Positions 20,377 to 28,709 of a stretch of 64,000 nt of DNA are shown here, piece after piece (the first letter of the stretch is position 1; each line of letters begins with the position of its first letter). Where the stretch lies: positions 73,723-137,722 of the forward strand of contig CABRZR010000005.1 in assembly GCA_902475535.1 (NCBI GenBank), in the 5' to 3' direction. Origin of the DNA: QAMH01 sp900556425 (lineage in GTDB: Bacteria > Actinomycetota > Coriobacteriia > Coriobacteriales > QAMH01). The position numbers and the translations under genes are program-made. A model generated the notes under the pieces. That model was given only the letters and a program-made list of their open reading frames with translations. It made no database searches and had not been told where the DNA came from.

Positions 20377-21062
20377 GCCCTATTGTTCCCCTCGCGCACC
20401 GAGCGGGCCATTTCCACGATCGCATCGCATACCTCGTCGATGCTCATATCCGTCGTATCGAGCTCACTGGCGTCATCTGCCGGTTTGAGCGGCGAAGTGG
20501 CACGTGTGCTATCGGCCTTGTCACGAGCAATGAGGTCGGCGAGTATGACCGACGGGTCCGTGTCGCCGAAACCGCGCTCGGCATTTTGCAACGCACGGCG
20601 ACGTGCGCGTTCCTCGGGACTTGCCGTCAGGAAAATCTTGAGGTCCGCGTTGGGAAAGACGACCGTCCCGATATCGCGGCCCTCCATCACGATGTCATCA
20701 TGCGCGGCGATACGACGCTGTTGCTCCACGAGGGCCGTGCGCACCTCGGGGATGGCCGATACCGGGCTGACGGCCTTGTCGACCTCTGGCGTGCGAATCG
20801 CAGCCGTCACGTCAACGCCATCGAAGGAGACGGCGCTGGCAACGGGATTGCCCGGCTCGTGCGAGAAGACAATGGGAACCTCGCGCGCAACGGGCTCAAG
20901 TGCAGCGGCATCGTCAAAACCGATGCCGTGCTCGATGGCATAGAAGGCGATGCAGCGGTACATGGCACCCGTGTCAAGGTAATGAAAGCCGAGCATGCGT
21001 GCGACGCGCTTGGCAATGGTGGATTTGCCGGAACCCGCAGGCCCGTCGATAGCAATTATCAC
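20373..21062 (-). CDS. cmk: cytidylate kinase
   Basis: Cmk phosphorylates CMP and dCMP. The P-loop is at the extreme N-terminus (AIDGPAGSGKSTIAKRVA), followed by FHYLDTGAMYR for nucleotide binding and the MEGRDIGTVVFPNADLK core. The LID region SPEERARRRALQ is intact. Length of 229 residues is typical. A 43-nt gap separates it from aroA. Confidence 0.96.
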   Translation of the reverse strand: MIIAIDGPAGSGKSTIAKRVARMLGFHYLDTGAMYRCIAFYAIEHGIGFDDAAALEPVAREVPIVFSHEPGNPVASAVSFDGVDVTAAIRTPEVDKAVSPVSAIPEVRTALVEQQRRIAAHDDIVMEGRDIGTVVFPNADLKIFLTASPEERARRRALQNAERGFGDTDPSVILADLIARDKADSTRATSPLKPADDASELDTTDMSIDEVCDAIVEMARSVREGNNRA

Positions 21063-21105
21063 AAACTGCTCCTTAGCTCATCTGACGTGAGGTCAGTGTA
21101 CCATC

Positions 21106-22446
21106 TCAGCGTTTCAGACTCTCCATGTCGACGAAGAAATCAGGCCACGAGACGCAGACGCACTCGACGTCATCCAGCTCGACATCGACGCCGAAGAGCT
21201 CGCCTGCAAGGTACCAGGTCATCGCAAGGCGATGGTCGCCATACGTCGGAAGCGAGATATGGGGAGGCATGTCGCCTAGGTCACCGGCCAAGCCCACGAT
21301 GTGCAGGTCGTCGCCATCGGCATAAGCCGTAACGCCGAAGGCTGCAAGCCCCTCGATGATGGCAGTCATGCGGTCACATTCCTTCACGCGCAGCTCGCCA
21401 CATGACTCGAAGACACTCTCGCCACATGCCAGTGCCGCGGCAATGGCGAGGATGGGTATCTCGTCGATGAGCGTGGGAATCTCGTCCGGCAGGACACGAG
21501 TCGCAGTAAGCTGCGGCGTATAGGCAACGTGTACGTCACCCACGCGCTCGCGCCCTTCCGTACGCTCGTCTCGATACGCGAGCGCAGCTCCCATGCGACG
21601 CAGCACCTCGAATGCGCCCGTGCGCGTCGGATTAAGCGCGACCTGCTCGAGTGTGACATCGGAGCCAGGGGAAAGCACGGCGGCAACGGCGACGAAGGAC
21701 GCCGAGGAGGGATCACCGGGAACGGACATGTCATGCGCGTGCATGCGCGCGGGGCCTTCGACAGATGCCGTGAGGCCGTTCACCTCGACATCGACGCCAA
21801 AGGCAGGCAAGAGTAGCTCCGTATGGTCACGACTTTTCGAGGGCTCCGTAACGGAGGTCGTTCCCTGCGCCTGTATGCCGGCAAGCAAGATGGCTGACTT
21901 CACCTGGGCCGAAGCTTGCTCGGTCATGAGCCGTGCAGCATGCAGGCCCTGGTTTGAAAGAACACGGACGGGCAGATGACCCTCGTCGCTCTCGAACGCC
22001 GCGCCAAGGCGGCGTAACGGCCCCATGACGCGCTCCATGGGACGTCGGGAGAGCGAAGCGTCACCGATAAGCGTCGCGTCCATGCCGAGGCCCGCAAGCA
22101 CACCCATGAGCAGACGCGCCGTCGTACCGGAATTGCCGCAATCTATGACGAGAGGCTGTGTTCGAGGATGTGTCAGGGGGTCAGACCCCTTGGCACACCA
22201 ATGTGCCAAGGGGTCTGACCCCCTGACACATCCGATGCCCTCGATTTCCCCTTCGAGGCCATGGAATCCCGGTGCCAGATTGACATGTGCGCCAAGCGCC
22301 TTGATCGCCTCGATGGTCGCATGCACGTCATCGCTTGGCAGCACGGCCTCGAGCCTCGAAACGCCTTGCGCGAGGCCCGCGAAGAGTACGGCGCGATGCG
22401 AAATGGACTTGTCGGAAGGGACGCGAATCGTGCCAACGAAGGGCAT
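21106..22446 (-). CDS. aroA: 3-phosphoshikimate 1-carboxyvinyltransferase (EPSP synthase) with repeat-derived insert
   Basis: AroA transfers enolpyruvyl from PEP to shikimate-3-phosphate. It has VPSDKSISHRA at the N-terminus, DCGNSGTTARLL, the RRPMERVMGPL loop, and the late GDHRLAMTW motif, so the enzyme appears complete. Residues about 72-94 are not part of the family: they are encoded by a perfect 68-nt palindrome and contain RGSDPLAHWCAKGSDPLTHP. The insert falls in a surface loop just before the LVIDCGNSGTT strand and keeps the frame. The ribosome binding site GAGGAG overlaps the end of tyrA. Confidence 0.94.
   Translation of the reverse strand: MPFVGTIRVPSDKSISHRAVLFAGLAQGVSRLEAVLPSDDVHATIEAIKALGAHVNLAPGFHGLEGEIEGIGCVRGSDPLAHWCAKGSDPLTHPRTQPLVIDCGNSGTTARLLMGVLAGLGMDATLIGDASLSRRPMERVMGPLRRLGAAFESDEGHLPVRVLSNQGLHAARLMTEQASAQVKSAILLAGIQAQGTTSVTEPSKSRDHTELLLPAFGVDVEVNGLTASVEGPARMHAHDMSVPGDPSSASFVAVAAVLSPGSDVTLEQVALNPTRTGAFEVLRRMGAALAYRDERTEGRERVGDVHVAYTPQLTATRVLPDEIPTLIDEIPILAIAAALACGESVFESCGELRVKECDRMTAIIEGLAAFGVTAYADGDDLHIVGLAGDLGDMPPHISLPTYGDHRLAMTWYLAGELFGVDVELDDVECVCVSWPDFFVDMESLKR
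22166..22233. repeat. REP-like perfect palindrome inside aroA
   Basis: Two 32-nt arms (22166-22197 and 22202-22233) are exact reverse complements around a 4-nt spacer CCAA. Each arm contains GGGGTCAGACCCC, itself nearly palindromic, flanked by TGTGTCA/TTGGCACA. The same unit occurs once at 31072-31099. The pattern resembles REP/BIME-type elements mobilised by REP-associated tyrosine transposases; that family assignment is inference. Confidence 0.85.
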
Positions 22447-22448
22447 GT

Positions 22449-23585
22449 CTAGAGCTCCTCTTCGAGACTTCTAATCGAGAAGTCGTAGCCCTTGGTGATA
22501 AGCTCGCCGCCAAAGCGGCCCATATCGCCCTCGTCGGTGAGGATAAGTTCGAGAACGGCCGTGTCCTCGTTTATGTGATCGATCTCGATGGATTGGATGT
22601 TGCAGGCAGCATGCCCCGCCATCCCCGTCACCTCGGCGATGATGCCCGGATGATCGGTCATGGGGATGCGCACCTGCGTGAGCTTGGCCGAATCGGGAAT
22701 CCACTTGGCAGGCAAGCTGCGACGCAGGCGTGCGCTATCCTCGAGCATGGTCGTGAGAGTTTCGGCGTCACCTTCGCGAATGGCCGTCTCGAAGCGCGCG
22801 ATGATCTCGCCAACCTCATGCAGGCCCTGTGAGAGTGCCTCGCTGTTGTCGAGTGCGATGCCGCACCACAGCTCAGGGGAGCCAGCTGCGATGCGCGTGG
22901 AGTCCTTGAAGCCGCCAGCTGCCAGGCGCAGGAGCTCCTTGCGCTCGTCAACGTGGTTGCCCGCAAGCTCGACGAGCGAGGAGGCGACCATGTGCGGCAC
23001 GTGGCTCACGATGGCGATGGCGCTATCGTGTTGCTCGCGACTGATGGAGATGATGCGTGCACCCAGCGCACTGAAGGTCTCGTAGAGCTTGAGAAAGACC
23101 TCGTCTTGCTTGTCACCCTCGGGACAGAGAATCCAGTAGGCGCCCTGGAAGAGATCGGCGCGCGCGGCACCGAAGCCATTGGCCTCGGATCCCGCCATGG
23201 GATGTCCGGGGAGGTAGAGATCGGGGCGTGAGAGCACTTCATCGGAATAGCCGGTGATGACCGCCTTGGTCGAAGCGACGTCGGTGATGACGCCATCGTA
23301 GCCATCGGCTTCGAGACGCTCGAACCATTCGCGTGCCGCGTGCACGGGTGTGGCGATGATGACAAGATCGCATTCGCCACTCGAGAGCCATTCGTCGACA
23401 CGTGGATCATCGACGAGGGCATATTCGTCGAGTGCACCTTGTTGCCGGGCCTTCTCGAGCGGCTCGGCATGGCGCCCGATGCCGATGATGGTGGGCGCGT
23501 CGTCAAGCTCCTTCATTGCCGCGGCAATCGAGCCTCCGATGAGGCCGACGCCAATGATGACGACCTTCTTGAATGGTATTGGCAT
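22449..23585 (-). CDS. tyrA: prephenate dehydrogenase with C-terminal ACT domain
   Basis: TyrA oxidatively decarboxylates prephenate for tyrosine synthesis. The NAD-binding motif is IGVGLIGGSIAAAMKEL. The catalytic domain shows PGHPMAGSEANGFGAARADLF, and the ISREQHDSAIAIVSHVPHMVA segment contains the conserved His. The last 75 residues form an ACT regulatory domain beginning near MTDHPGIIAEVTGMAG, consistent with tyrosine feedback control. It is followed directly by aroA, making an aromatic amino-acid pair. Confidence 0.94.
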   Translation of the reverse strand: MPIPFKKVVIIGVGLIGGSIAAAMKELDDAPTIIGIGRHAEPLEKARQQGALDEYALVDDPRVDEWLSSGECDLVIIATPVHAAREWFERLEADGYDGVITDVASTKAVITGYSDEVLSRPDLYLPGHPMAGSEANGFGAARADLFQGAYWILCPEGDKQDEVFLKLYETFSALGARIISISREQHDSAIAIVSHVPHMVASSLVELAGNHVDERKELLRLAAGGFKDSTRIAAGSPELWCGIALDNSEALSQGLHEVGEIIARFETAIREGDAETLTTMLEDSARLRRSLPAKWIPDSAKLTQVRIPMTDHPGIIAEVTGMAGHAACNIQSIEIDHINEDTAVLELILTDEGDMGRFGGELITKGYDFSIRSLEEEL

Positions 23586-23641
23586 GACTTCTAACAGCTT
23601 TCTATCTCGTTTATTCAGTCAAATTCGCGCAAGGATGCGAC

Positions 23642-23686
23642 GGCGGGAGTGGGACAAGGGGACAGGTCATTTGTCCCACTCCCGCC
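23642..23686. repeat. 16-bp inverted repeat upstream of tyrA
   Basis: Arms GGCGGGAGTGGGACAA (23642-23657) and its exact complement (23671-23686) flank a 13-nt loop in the gap between the first cyclophilin gene's end and the tyrA start. It could terminate transcription from the cyclophilin gene, but no T-run follows. Its style (a long exact palindrome with a short loop) is like the elements in aroA and at the end of priA. Confidence 0.65.
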
Positions 23687-23701
23687 AATCCCAACAAATC
23701 C

Positions 23702-24379
23702 TTAGTCCTCGATGGTGATGTACTCAATCGTGGGCATATTGTCGGGGTTGTTGATTGCTCCGCCCTGGCCCGTGGCATACTTGAGATAGGTGTTCACGAT
23801 TGCATCCACCGTCTGCATGCCGGCATCGTCAATCATGCCGAATGCGGCGTACTGGCCATCGAGACTGAGCGAGACGTTCTCGCTTGTGGCAAGCGTGATG
23901 AAGAAGGTGGTCTTGGCGCTGTTGTAGACGCCGGTACGTGCCATGGCGACCGTGCCGCGCTTGAACTCGTCGGCGAAGCTGTTGTCGACATCGTTTTCGT
24001 AGAACTCACCGATGATGGGAGGCAGTGCAGGGTCATTGCCCGAGGCGCTATTGCCCTTCGTGCCGCCCTGCAGGCAAAAGCCCTCGACGATGCGGTAGAA
24101 CTTGAGCCCATCGTAGTATCCGTCCTCGGCGAGGCTGCAGAAGTTCGCGACCGTCACCGGTGCCGAATCGGCATACAGCTCGATAGTGAACGGGTCGAAG
24201 CCCTCGACCTTGACGACGGCATGATGCGTGCCCGTGGCGTACTTGCCCGATGCCTTCGTGGTCACGGTATTGGGATCGACGCTCTTTGACGAGGACGAGG
24301 ATGAGCCGCATGCGGCAAGCGTGCAGCAGATCAGGGCACTGAGCCCGATGATTGCAAAAGTGCGGGCAAACTTCTTCAT
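23702..24379 (-). CDS. cyclophilin-type peptidyl-prolyl isomerase lipoprotein
   Basis: A lipoprotein signal peptide ends at the lipobox LAAC (about residue 23), followed by a serine-rich tether. The cyclophilin domain has APVTVANFCSLAEDGYYDGLKFYRI and the substrate-site QGGTKG, so isomerase activity is plausible, although FYR replaces the usual FHR. It would act outside the membrane on secreted proteins. The start is taken at ATG 24379 (MKKFARTF). It follows a diverged paralogue 8 nt upstream. Confidence 0.9.
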   Translation of the reverse strand: MKKFARTFAIIGLSALICCTLAACGSSSSSSKSVDPNTVTTKASGKYATGTHHAVVKVEGFDPFTIELYADSAPVTVANFCSLAEDGYYDGLKFYRIVEGFCLQGGTKGNSASGNDPALPPIIGEFYENDVDNSFADEFKRGTVAMARTGVYNSAKTTFFITLATSENVSLSLDGQYAAFGMIDDAGMQTVDAIVNTYLKYATGQGGAINNPDNMPTIEYITIED

Positions 24380-24387
24380 GTCATACC

Positions 24388-25080
24388 TCAATCAATCATG
24401 GTTATCGATGCGATGCGCGGATACTTGGTCTCGTCGATAATCCTGCCGTTGTCATCGACGATGATGCGGAAGTCCTCATCAGCTGCCGTGGTACGTTTGG
24501 CAATCTCTTCGATGACCTCGTAGTTCTCGACAATCTTGGCAAAGCCGGCATACTTGCCGTCGAGGAAGGAGAGGTCGCTCATGAAGATGATGAGGCTCGA
24601 TGCATCGCTTTGCTGCCCGTCGATCGCGCGGTTCATGGCGATGACACCGCGTTTGAGCGAGTTGGAGTTCTTGATTTCGGATTCCTCGTACTCACCCGTG
24701 ATGAGATAGTTGTTGTCTTGCTGCGTGTTGCCAACACGCAGGTACATCTCGTTCAGAATCCAGTAGACGGGCTTGCCATTGTAGAAACCGCTGTCGACGA
24801 GACGGCAGAACTTCTCGGCCGTGACAGGTGCGGAGTGCGAGTAGACCTCGATGGAAAGCGGCGAGGACTCGTAGCCCTCGAAGACGAGCTCGGCATGGTG
24901 AATGCCACTAGAGTAGTCGATCTCCTCGACGGGAGCATGCACGAGTACCTCGTCTGAGTCCGACTTCTGCGTATCGGTCTGCACGGACGTCGATGATGCG
25001 CATCCGGCAAGGAGCACGCAGACGAGCATGGTGCAGGACAAGACGATGCACGCGATGGGGATGTACAGCAGGCGTTTCAT
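24388..25080 (-). CDS. cyclophilin-like lipoprotein, probably catalytically degenerate
   Basis: The N-terminal signal ends at the lipobox LLAGC. The domain keeps the cyclophilin outline (SAPVTAEKFCRLVDSGFYNG; GVIAMNR; DGKYAGFAKIVEN). The FHR catalytic arginine region reads VYWIL and the QGG motif reads RVG, so key active-site residues are lost. It is likely a tandem duplicate of the downstream gene that has become a binding protein. Both are probably attached to the outer face of the membrane. Confidence 0.82.
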   Translation of the reverse strand: MKRLLYIPIACIVLSCTMLVCVLLAGCASSTSVQTDTQKSDSDEVLVHAPVEEIDYSSGIHHAELVFEGYESSPLSIEVYSHSAPVTAEKFCRLVDSGFYNGKPVYWILNEMYLRVGNTQQDNNYLITGEYEESEIKNSNSLKRGVIAMNRAIDGQQSDASSLIIFMSDLSFLDGKYAGFAKIVENYEVIEEIAKRTTAADEDFRIIVDDNGRIIDETKYPRIASITMID

Positions 25081-25116
25081 AGACGAGTCATTCTACTACA
25101 AGCGCAGGTACGCGAA

Positions 25117-26166
25117 CTAGTAGACCATTCCCATCGCCTCGTTCACCTCGCCAAGCGTCGCATTGGCAATCTCGTTCGCCTTGCGATTGCCCTCATGCAG
25201 CACGTCCTTGACGTAATCGAGGTCACGCGCAAGCTCCTCGCGGCGCGCACGTATGGGAGCGAAGTAGTCATTGACCGCCTCGGTGACAAACGCCTTGAGC
25301 GTGCCGCCTCCTCCATCGCCAATCTCGGCGGCGATGTCCACCTCGGTGCGGCCCGAGCACAGCGCGGCGGTGGTAAGCAGTGCGGAGACGCCGGGGCGAT
25401 TCTCGCGATCGAAGGTGATATTGCGATCGGAATCCGTCGGGGACTTCTTGATGATCTTGGCCGTCTCGTCTGCCGTCATGCACAACGAGATGCCGTTCTT
25501 GTAGCTCTTGGACATCTTGCGACCGTCCAGGCCGGGAACCTCGATAACATCCGAGAGGACGCCCTCGGGCTCGGGAAAGACCGGGGCATAGCGCTCGTTG
25601 AAGCGGCGGGCGATGGTGCGCGTGAGCTCGATGTGCGGTAGCTGGTCCTTGCCGACGGGCACGACATTGCCCTTGCAGAAGAGAATGTCGCAGGCCTGGT
25701 GGACCGGATATGTCAAAAGCAAGCCGGTGAGCGCATGACCCGATGCCTCCTGCTCGGCCTTGACGGTTGGATTGCGCTCAAGCTCGGACTCGCTCACCAG
25801 CGAGAGGAAAGGCAGCATGAGCTGATTGAGCGCGGGAACTGCGGAGTGCGTGAAGATCATCGTCTTGGCTGGGTCGATGCCGCAGGCAAGGTAGTCAATG
25901 ACGATGTTATAAACGTTATCGGCGATATTATCCGTCGTGTCGCGATCGGTAATGACCTGATAATCGGCAATGACGATGTTGGTGTGTATGCCGCGGTTCT
26001 GCAGATCGACACGCCCCTTGAGCGTCCCGAAGTAATGCCCGAGGTGCAACCTGCCCGTAGGGCGGTCACCCGTGAGCATGCAGTACTTGCCGGGATTGAC
26101 GTCAAAGTCCGCGCGAATCGCATCGCTTTTGCGCTTTGCCGCCTCGAAGCTGCCATCATTCGGCAT
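25117..26166 (-). CDS. trpS: tryptophanyl-tRNA synthetase
   Basis: This class I synthetase charges tRNA-Trp. The HIGH-type signature is in GRLHLGHYFGTL and the KMSKS motif in DGRKMSKSYKNGI. Its length of 349 residues is normal. The ribosome binding site AAAGGTGG precedes ATG 26166. No T-box leader is present; the upstream gap is only 62 nt and holds a short palindrome. Confidence 0.96.
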   Translation of the reverse strand: MPNDGSFEAAKRKSDAIRADFDVNPGKYCMLTGDRPTGRLHLGHYFGTLKGRVDLQNRGIHTNIVIADYQVITDRDTTDNIADNVYNIVIDYLACGIDPAKTMIFTHSAVPALNQLMLPFLSLVSESELERNPTVKAEQEASGHALTGLLLTYPVHQACDILFCKGNVVPVGKDQLPHIELTRTIARRFNERYAPVFPEPEGVLSDVIEVPGLDGRKMSKSYKNGISLCMTADETAKIIKKSPTDSDRNITFDRENRPGVSALLTTAALCSGRTEVDIAAEIGDGGGGTLKAFVTEAVNDYFAPIRARREELARDLDYVKDVLHEGNRKANEIANATLGEVNEAMGMVY

Positions 26167-26197
26167 ATCAACGCCACCTTTCTCGTGAGAATATCTG

Positions 26198-26217
26198 CAA
26201 GATGGTACACCATCTTG
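26198..26217. other. perfect 8-bp palindromic stem upstream of trpS
   Basis: CAAGATGG and CCATCTTG flank TACA between the phosphatase stop and the trpS start. It could be a weak terminator or a protein-binding operator. There is no further support for either. Confidence 0.35.
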
Positions 26218-26228
26218 AAAACATACGA

Positions 26229-26900
26229 CTAGTACCCACCAAGATCGCCGGGATGGATACCGTAAGACTCGAGTTCGGCAAATCCCGGACGAGTCCTGAA
26301 CACGAAGCTATCGACATTGCGCACGATGAGATGATTCACCTCGTCAGGCCCCATCGCGAGCCAATTCGCGAGAAACCCCCTGATAACGCCACCATGCACG
26401 ACAACGGCCGTGCGGCCTTCCAGGCGCTCGAGTTCCTCACTCGCCTCTCGGATGCGCGCGAGAAAATCATCGAAGCTCTCCCCTCCCTGCGCGGGTGGCC
26501 ACGTGCTTGCACGCGGCCCCCAGGGAAAGGGCAAGTCACGCTCGATGACATCATCGAAGGTCATGCCCTCGATGGGGCCAAAATCGAACTCGGTGAGCCG
26601 ATCGTCAACGCGCAGCTCGACACCAAGCTCGCGTGCTGCCGGCTCGGCAATCATCATCCTGCAGCGCTTGAGGGGCGAGCATATGATGCGGTCAGGACGC
26701 CAGGCGACGAGTCCTTCGACGGCGCGGCGTGATTGTTCCTCACCGAGCGCGGTCACGCCCTCGTCCCTTCTCCCGAGAAAGAAACCCTGGGAGTTTGCAT
26801 GCGTCTGAGCATGCCGCATGAGCAAGACCCGCGGCATGTCGTCTTTGGCTCCCGTCGCAAGCGGATTCGGGGTCGTCGTATCGTCTTCGTGCTTCGTCAT
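26229..26900 (-). CDS. histidine phosphatase family protein
   Basis: The phosphohistidine motif is LLMRHAQTHANSQG (RHA in place of the common RHG), and the second catalytic His is in VVVHGGVIRGFLA. SPLKRC and the acid residue in EFDFGPIEGM are in place. The family includes phosphoglycerate mutase-like and alpha-ribazole phosphatases; no cobalamin genes are nearby, so the substrate is unknown. A 20-residue polar lead precedes the domain and the true start might be the internal Met at MPRVLLMRH. Confidence 0.88.
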   Translation of the reverse strand: MTKHEDDTTTPNPLATGAKDDMPRVLLMRHAQTHANSQGFFLGRRDEGVTALGEEQSRRAVEGLVAWRPDRIICSPLKRCRMMIAEPAARELGVELRVDDRLTEFDFGPIEGMTFDDVIERDLPFPWGPRASTWPPAQGGESFDDFLARIREASEELERLEGRTAVVVHGGVIRGFLANWLAMGPDEVNHLIVRNVDSFVFRTRPGFAELESYGIHPGDLGGY

Positions 26901-26917
26901 AACCGGCTTCTCCCTGT

Positions 26918-27673
26918 CTAAAGGCCCGCAGTCTCGCGCAAGCTCGCGACCTCGTCATCACGCAAGAGACGCCAGGCGCCTTCCTCGACATCTTCGAGAA
27001 CAAGTGGGCCGAAGCTGCTTCTGTGCAAATCGAGTACCGGATGATGCACAGCTGAACACATGCGTTTGACCTGGCGCTTTCTACCCTCGTGTATAACGAG
27101 CTCGATGTCACTCGTGCCATCGGGGCGTTCGGCAACGATGCGAACCCGTGCCGGCGCCGTGAGGCCGTCGTCAAGCATGATGCCGTCACGAAGTGCCTGG
27201 ATCTCCTCTGTGCTAGGAACGCCATCCACATGTGCCTGATACGTCTTGTCGACATGGTGTTTGGGATGAAGGAGGTGCTGACCCATGTCGCCATCGGTCG
27301 TGAACAGGAGCAAACCCGTCGTGTCCTTGTCGAGCCTGCCAACGGGATAGAGGCCAGGATATCGATCACGCGGCACGAGATGCGCGACGCAGGGACGTCC
27401 CTGCGGATCGTCCATGGTCGTCAGATAGCCCTTGGGTTTGTAAAGCATGAGGTAGACGGAATCGTCTTCGAGATGCACCTCGCGGCCGTCGACGCAGACA
27501 GTGTCGACCTTGGGGTCGACTTTACTGCCGAGTTCGGTCACGACCCGGCCGTTTACGCTCACGCGCCCGGCGGTCATGAGGTCCTCCGAGCCACGTCGGC
27601 TCGCAACGCCCGCACGGGCGAGGAACTTCTGCAAGCGCATGGGAAACGGCTGTTCAGGCGTTGCATCCGTCAT
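26918..27673 (-). CDS. rRNA pseudouridine synthase (RluB/RsuA family)
   Basis: An S4 RNA-binding domain (MRLQKFLARAGVASRRGSED) leads into the RsuA/RluB catalytic domain, whose nucleophilic aspartate is in GRLDKDTTGLLLFT. The protein modifies uridine in 23S or 16S rRNA; RluB (23S U2605) is the likely orthologue because it follows scpA-scpB, the usual context. The stop of scpB and the start are separated by 2 nt. Confidence 0.92.
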   Translation of the reverse strand: MTDATPEQPFPMRLQKFLARAGVASRRGSEDLMTAGRVSVNGRVVTELGSKVDPKVDTVCVDGREVHLEDDSVYLMLYKPKGYLTTMDDPQGRPCVAHLVPRDRYPGLYPVGRLDKDTTGLLLFTTDGDMGQHLLHPKHHVDKTYQAHVDGVPSTEEIQALRDGIMLDDGLTAPARVRIVAERPDGTSDIELVIHEGRKRQVKRMCSAVHHPVLDLHRSSFGPLVLEDVEEGAWRLLRDDEVASLRETAGL

Positions 27674-27675
27674 GG

Positions 27676-28707
27676 TTACCCGACCAACTCGATATCGTCA
27701 TCGTCAGACTCGTCGTCTAACTCGTCCTCGTCGGGTTCCTCGTCATCGGTATAGACGTACGCTTCCTCTTCCTCGGGATCAGCCGTGTCGATGAGATCGT
27801 CCTCATCGGTTGCGTACTCATCGTCTAGCTCGTCATCGTCCATGTCATCGACATTGTCTTCATCAGGCTCGGCTTCGTCGTCATCTCCGAAGTACGCGTC
27901 GAGGATACCGTCAACATCCTCGATATCTACGCCAAGGTAGTCGTCAACCTTCTCGGTCATGGACTGGCCAATGACCTCGGCGACGCCTTCGGCATCGTCA
28001 ACGCGCTCCTCATCACCTGCATCGACCTCCTCGACGCGCGCGACAGCGGCATCGAGCGCAGCAGCCGCCTCAGCTTGCAGCAACTCGATCGGCTCCTCCT
28101 CGCCGGAAAGCTCGAGTTGCATCTCGGCTGTCCTATCCGACCCGCTCAGACGCTCGCGGATCTGCTCGCGACTTGCGTCGTCCGGCGCAAAATCCTCGAG
28201 AGGCGGCAGGTCCTTCACGCTCTTGAGGCCAAATCGCTCGAGGAAGGTGCGCGTCGTGCCATAGAGGATCGAACCTACCGGTTTATCACGGCCCATCTCG
28301 CGCACGAGGCCCTTCTCGACAAGCGAGGAAACGACGCTCTCCGAATTCACGCCTCGTATGGCGTTGACCGTCGCACGCGTTACGGGTTGATGATAGGCAA
28401 TGACCGCAAGGGCCTCGAGAGCGGCCTGCGACATGCGATGCGTGTCCCAGGAGACGACGTAGCGCTCGATGGCCTCGTGATAAGCGGGATGCGTGTAGAA
28501 GCGCCAGCCACCCGCGACCTCACGCAACTGTATGCCGCGGTTCTCGTCCATGTACTCGGCGGCGAGCGCGACAAGCGCCTCGTCGATCTGCACGGGGCTC
28601 ACGTCGAGAATCTCCGAGAGACGCGCGGCGCTCACCGGCTCGTCCGACACGAAAAGCAGTGCCTCGGCCGCGCTCATCAAGTCCGCATATCGCTCGTCAC
28701 GTGCCAT
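27676..28707 (-). CDS. scpB: SMC-Scp complex subunit ScpB with long acidic tail
   Basis: ScpB binds ScpA and SMC in chromosome condensation and segregation. The first 185 residues are the standard paired winged-helix region (ALLFVSDEPVSAARLSEIL; ALEALAVIAYHQPVTRATV; RGVNSESVVSSLVEKGLV). The remaining about 155 residues are not typical: they are dominated by Asp and Glu, ending DDESDDDDIELVG, and are probably disordered. Normal ScpB is about 190-200 residues. It overlaps nothing and sits 2 nt downstream of scpA. Confidence 0.93.
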   Translation of the reverse strand: MARDERYADLMSAAEALLFVSDEPVSAARLSEILDVSPVQIDEALVALAAEYMDENRGIQLREVAGGWRFYTHPAYHEAIERYVVSWDTHRMSQAALEALAVIAYHQPVTRATVNAIRGVNSESVVSSLVEKGLVREMGRDKPVGSILYGTTRTFLERFGLKSVKDLPPLEDFAPDDASREQIRERLSGSDRTAEMQLELSGEEEPIELLQAEAAAALDAAVARVEEVDAGDEERVDDAEGVAEVIGQSMTEKVDDYLGVDIEDVDGILDAYFGDDDEAEPDEDNVDDMDDDELDDEYATDEDDLIDTADPEEEEAYVYTDDEEPDEDELDDESDDDDIELVG

Positions 28708-28709
28708 GA

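Noticed and set aside
22166..22233. Rho-independent terminator inside aroA
   Set aside because: The palindrome is flanked by coding sequence in frame and the enzyme continues for about 350 residues with all motifs.
26167..26228. T-box leader before trpS
   Set aside because: The gap is 62 nt and has no T-box motif or specifier stem.
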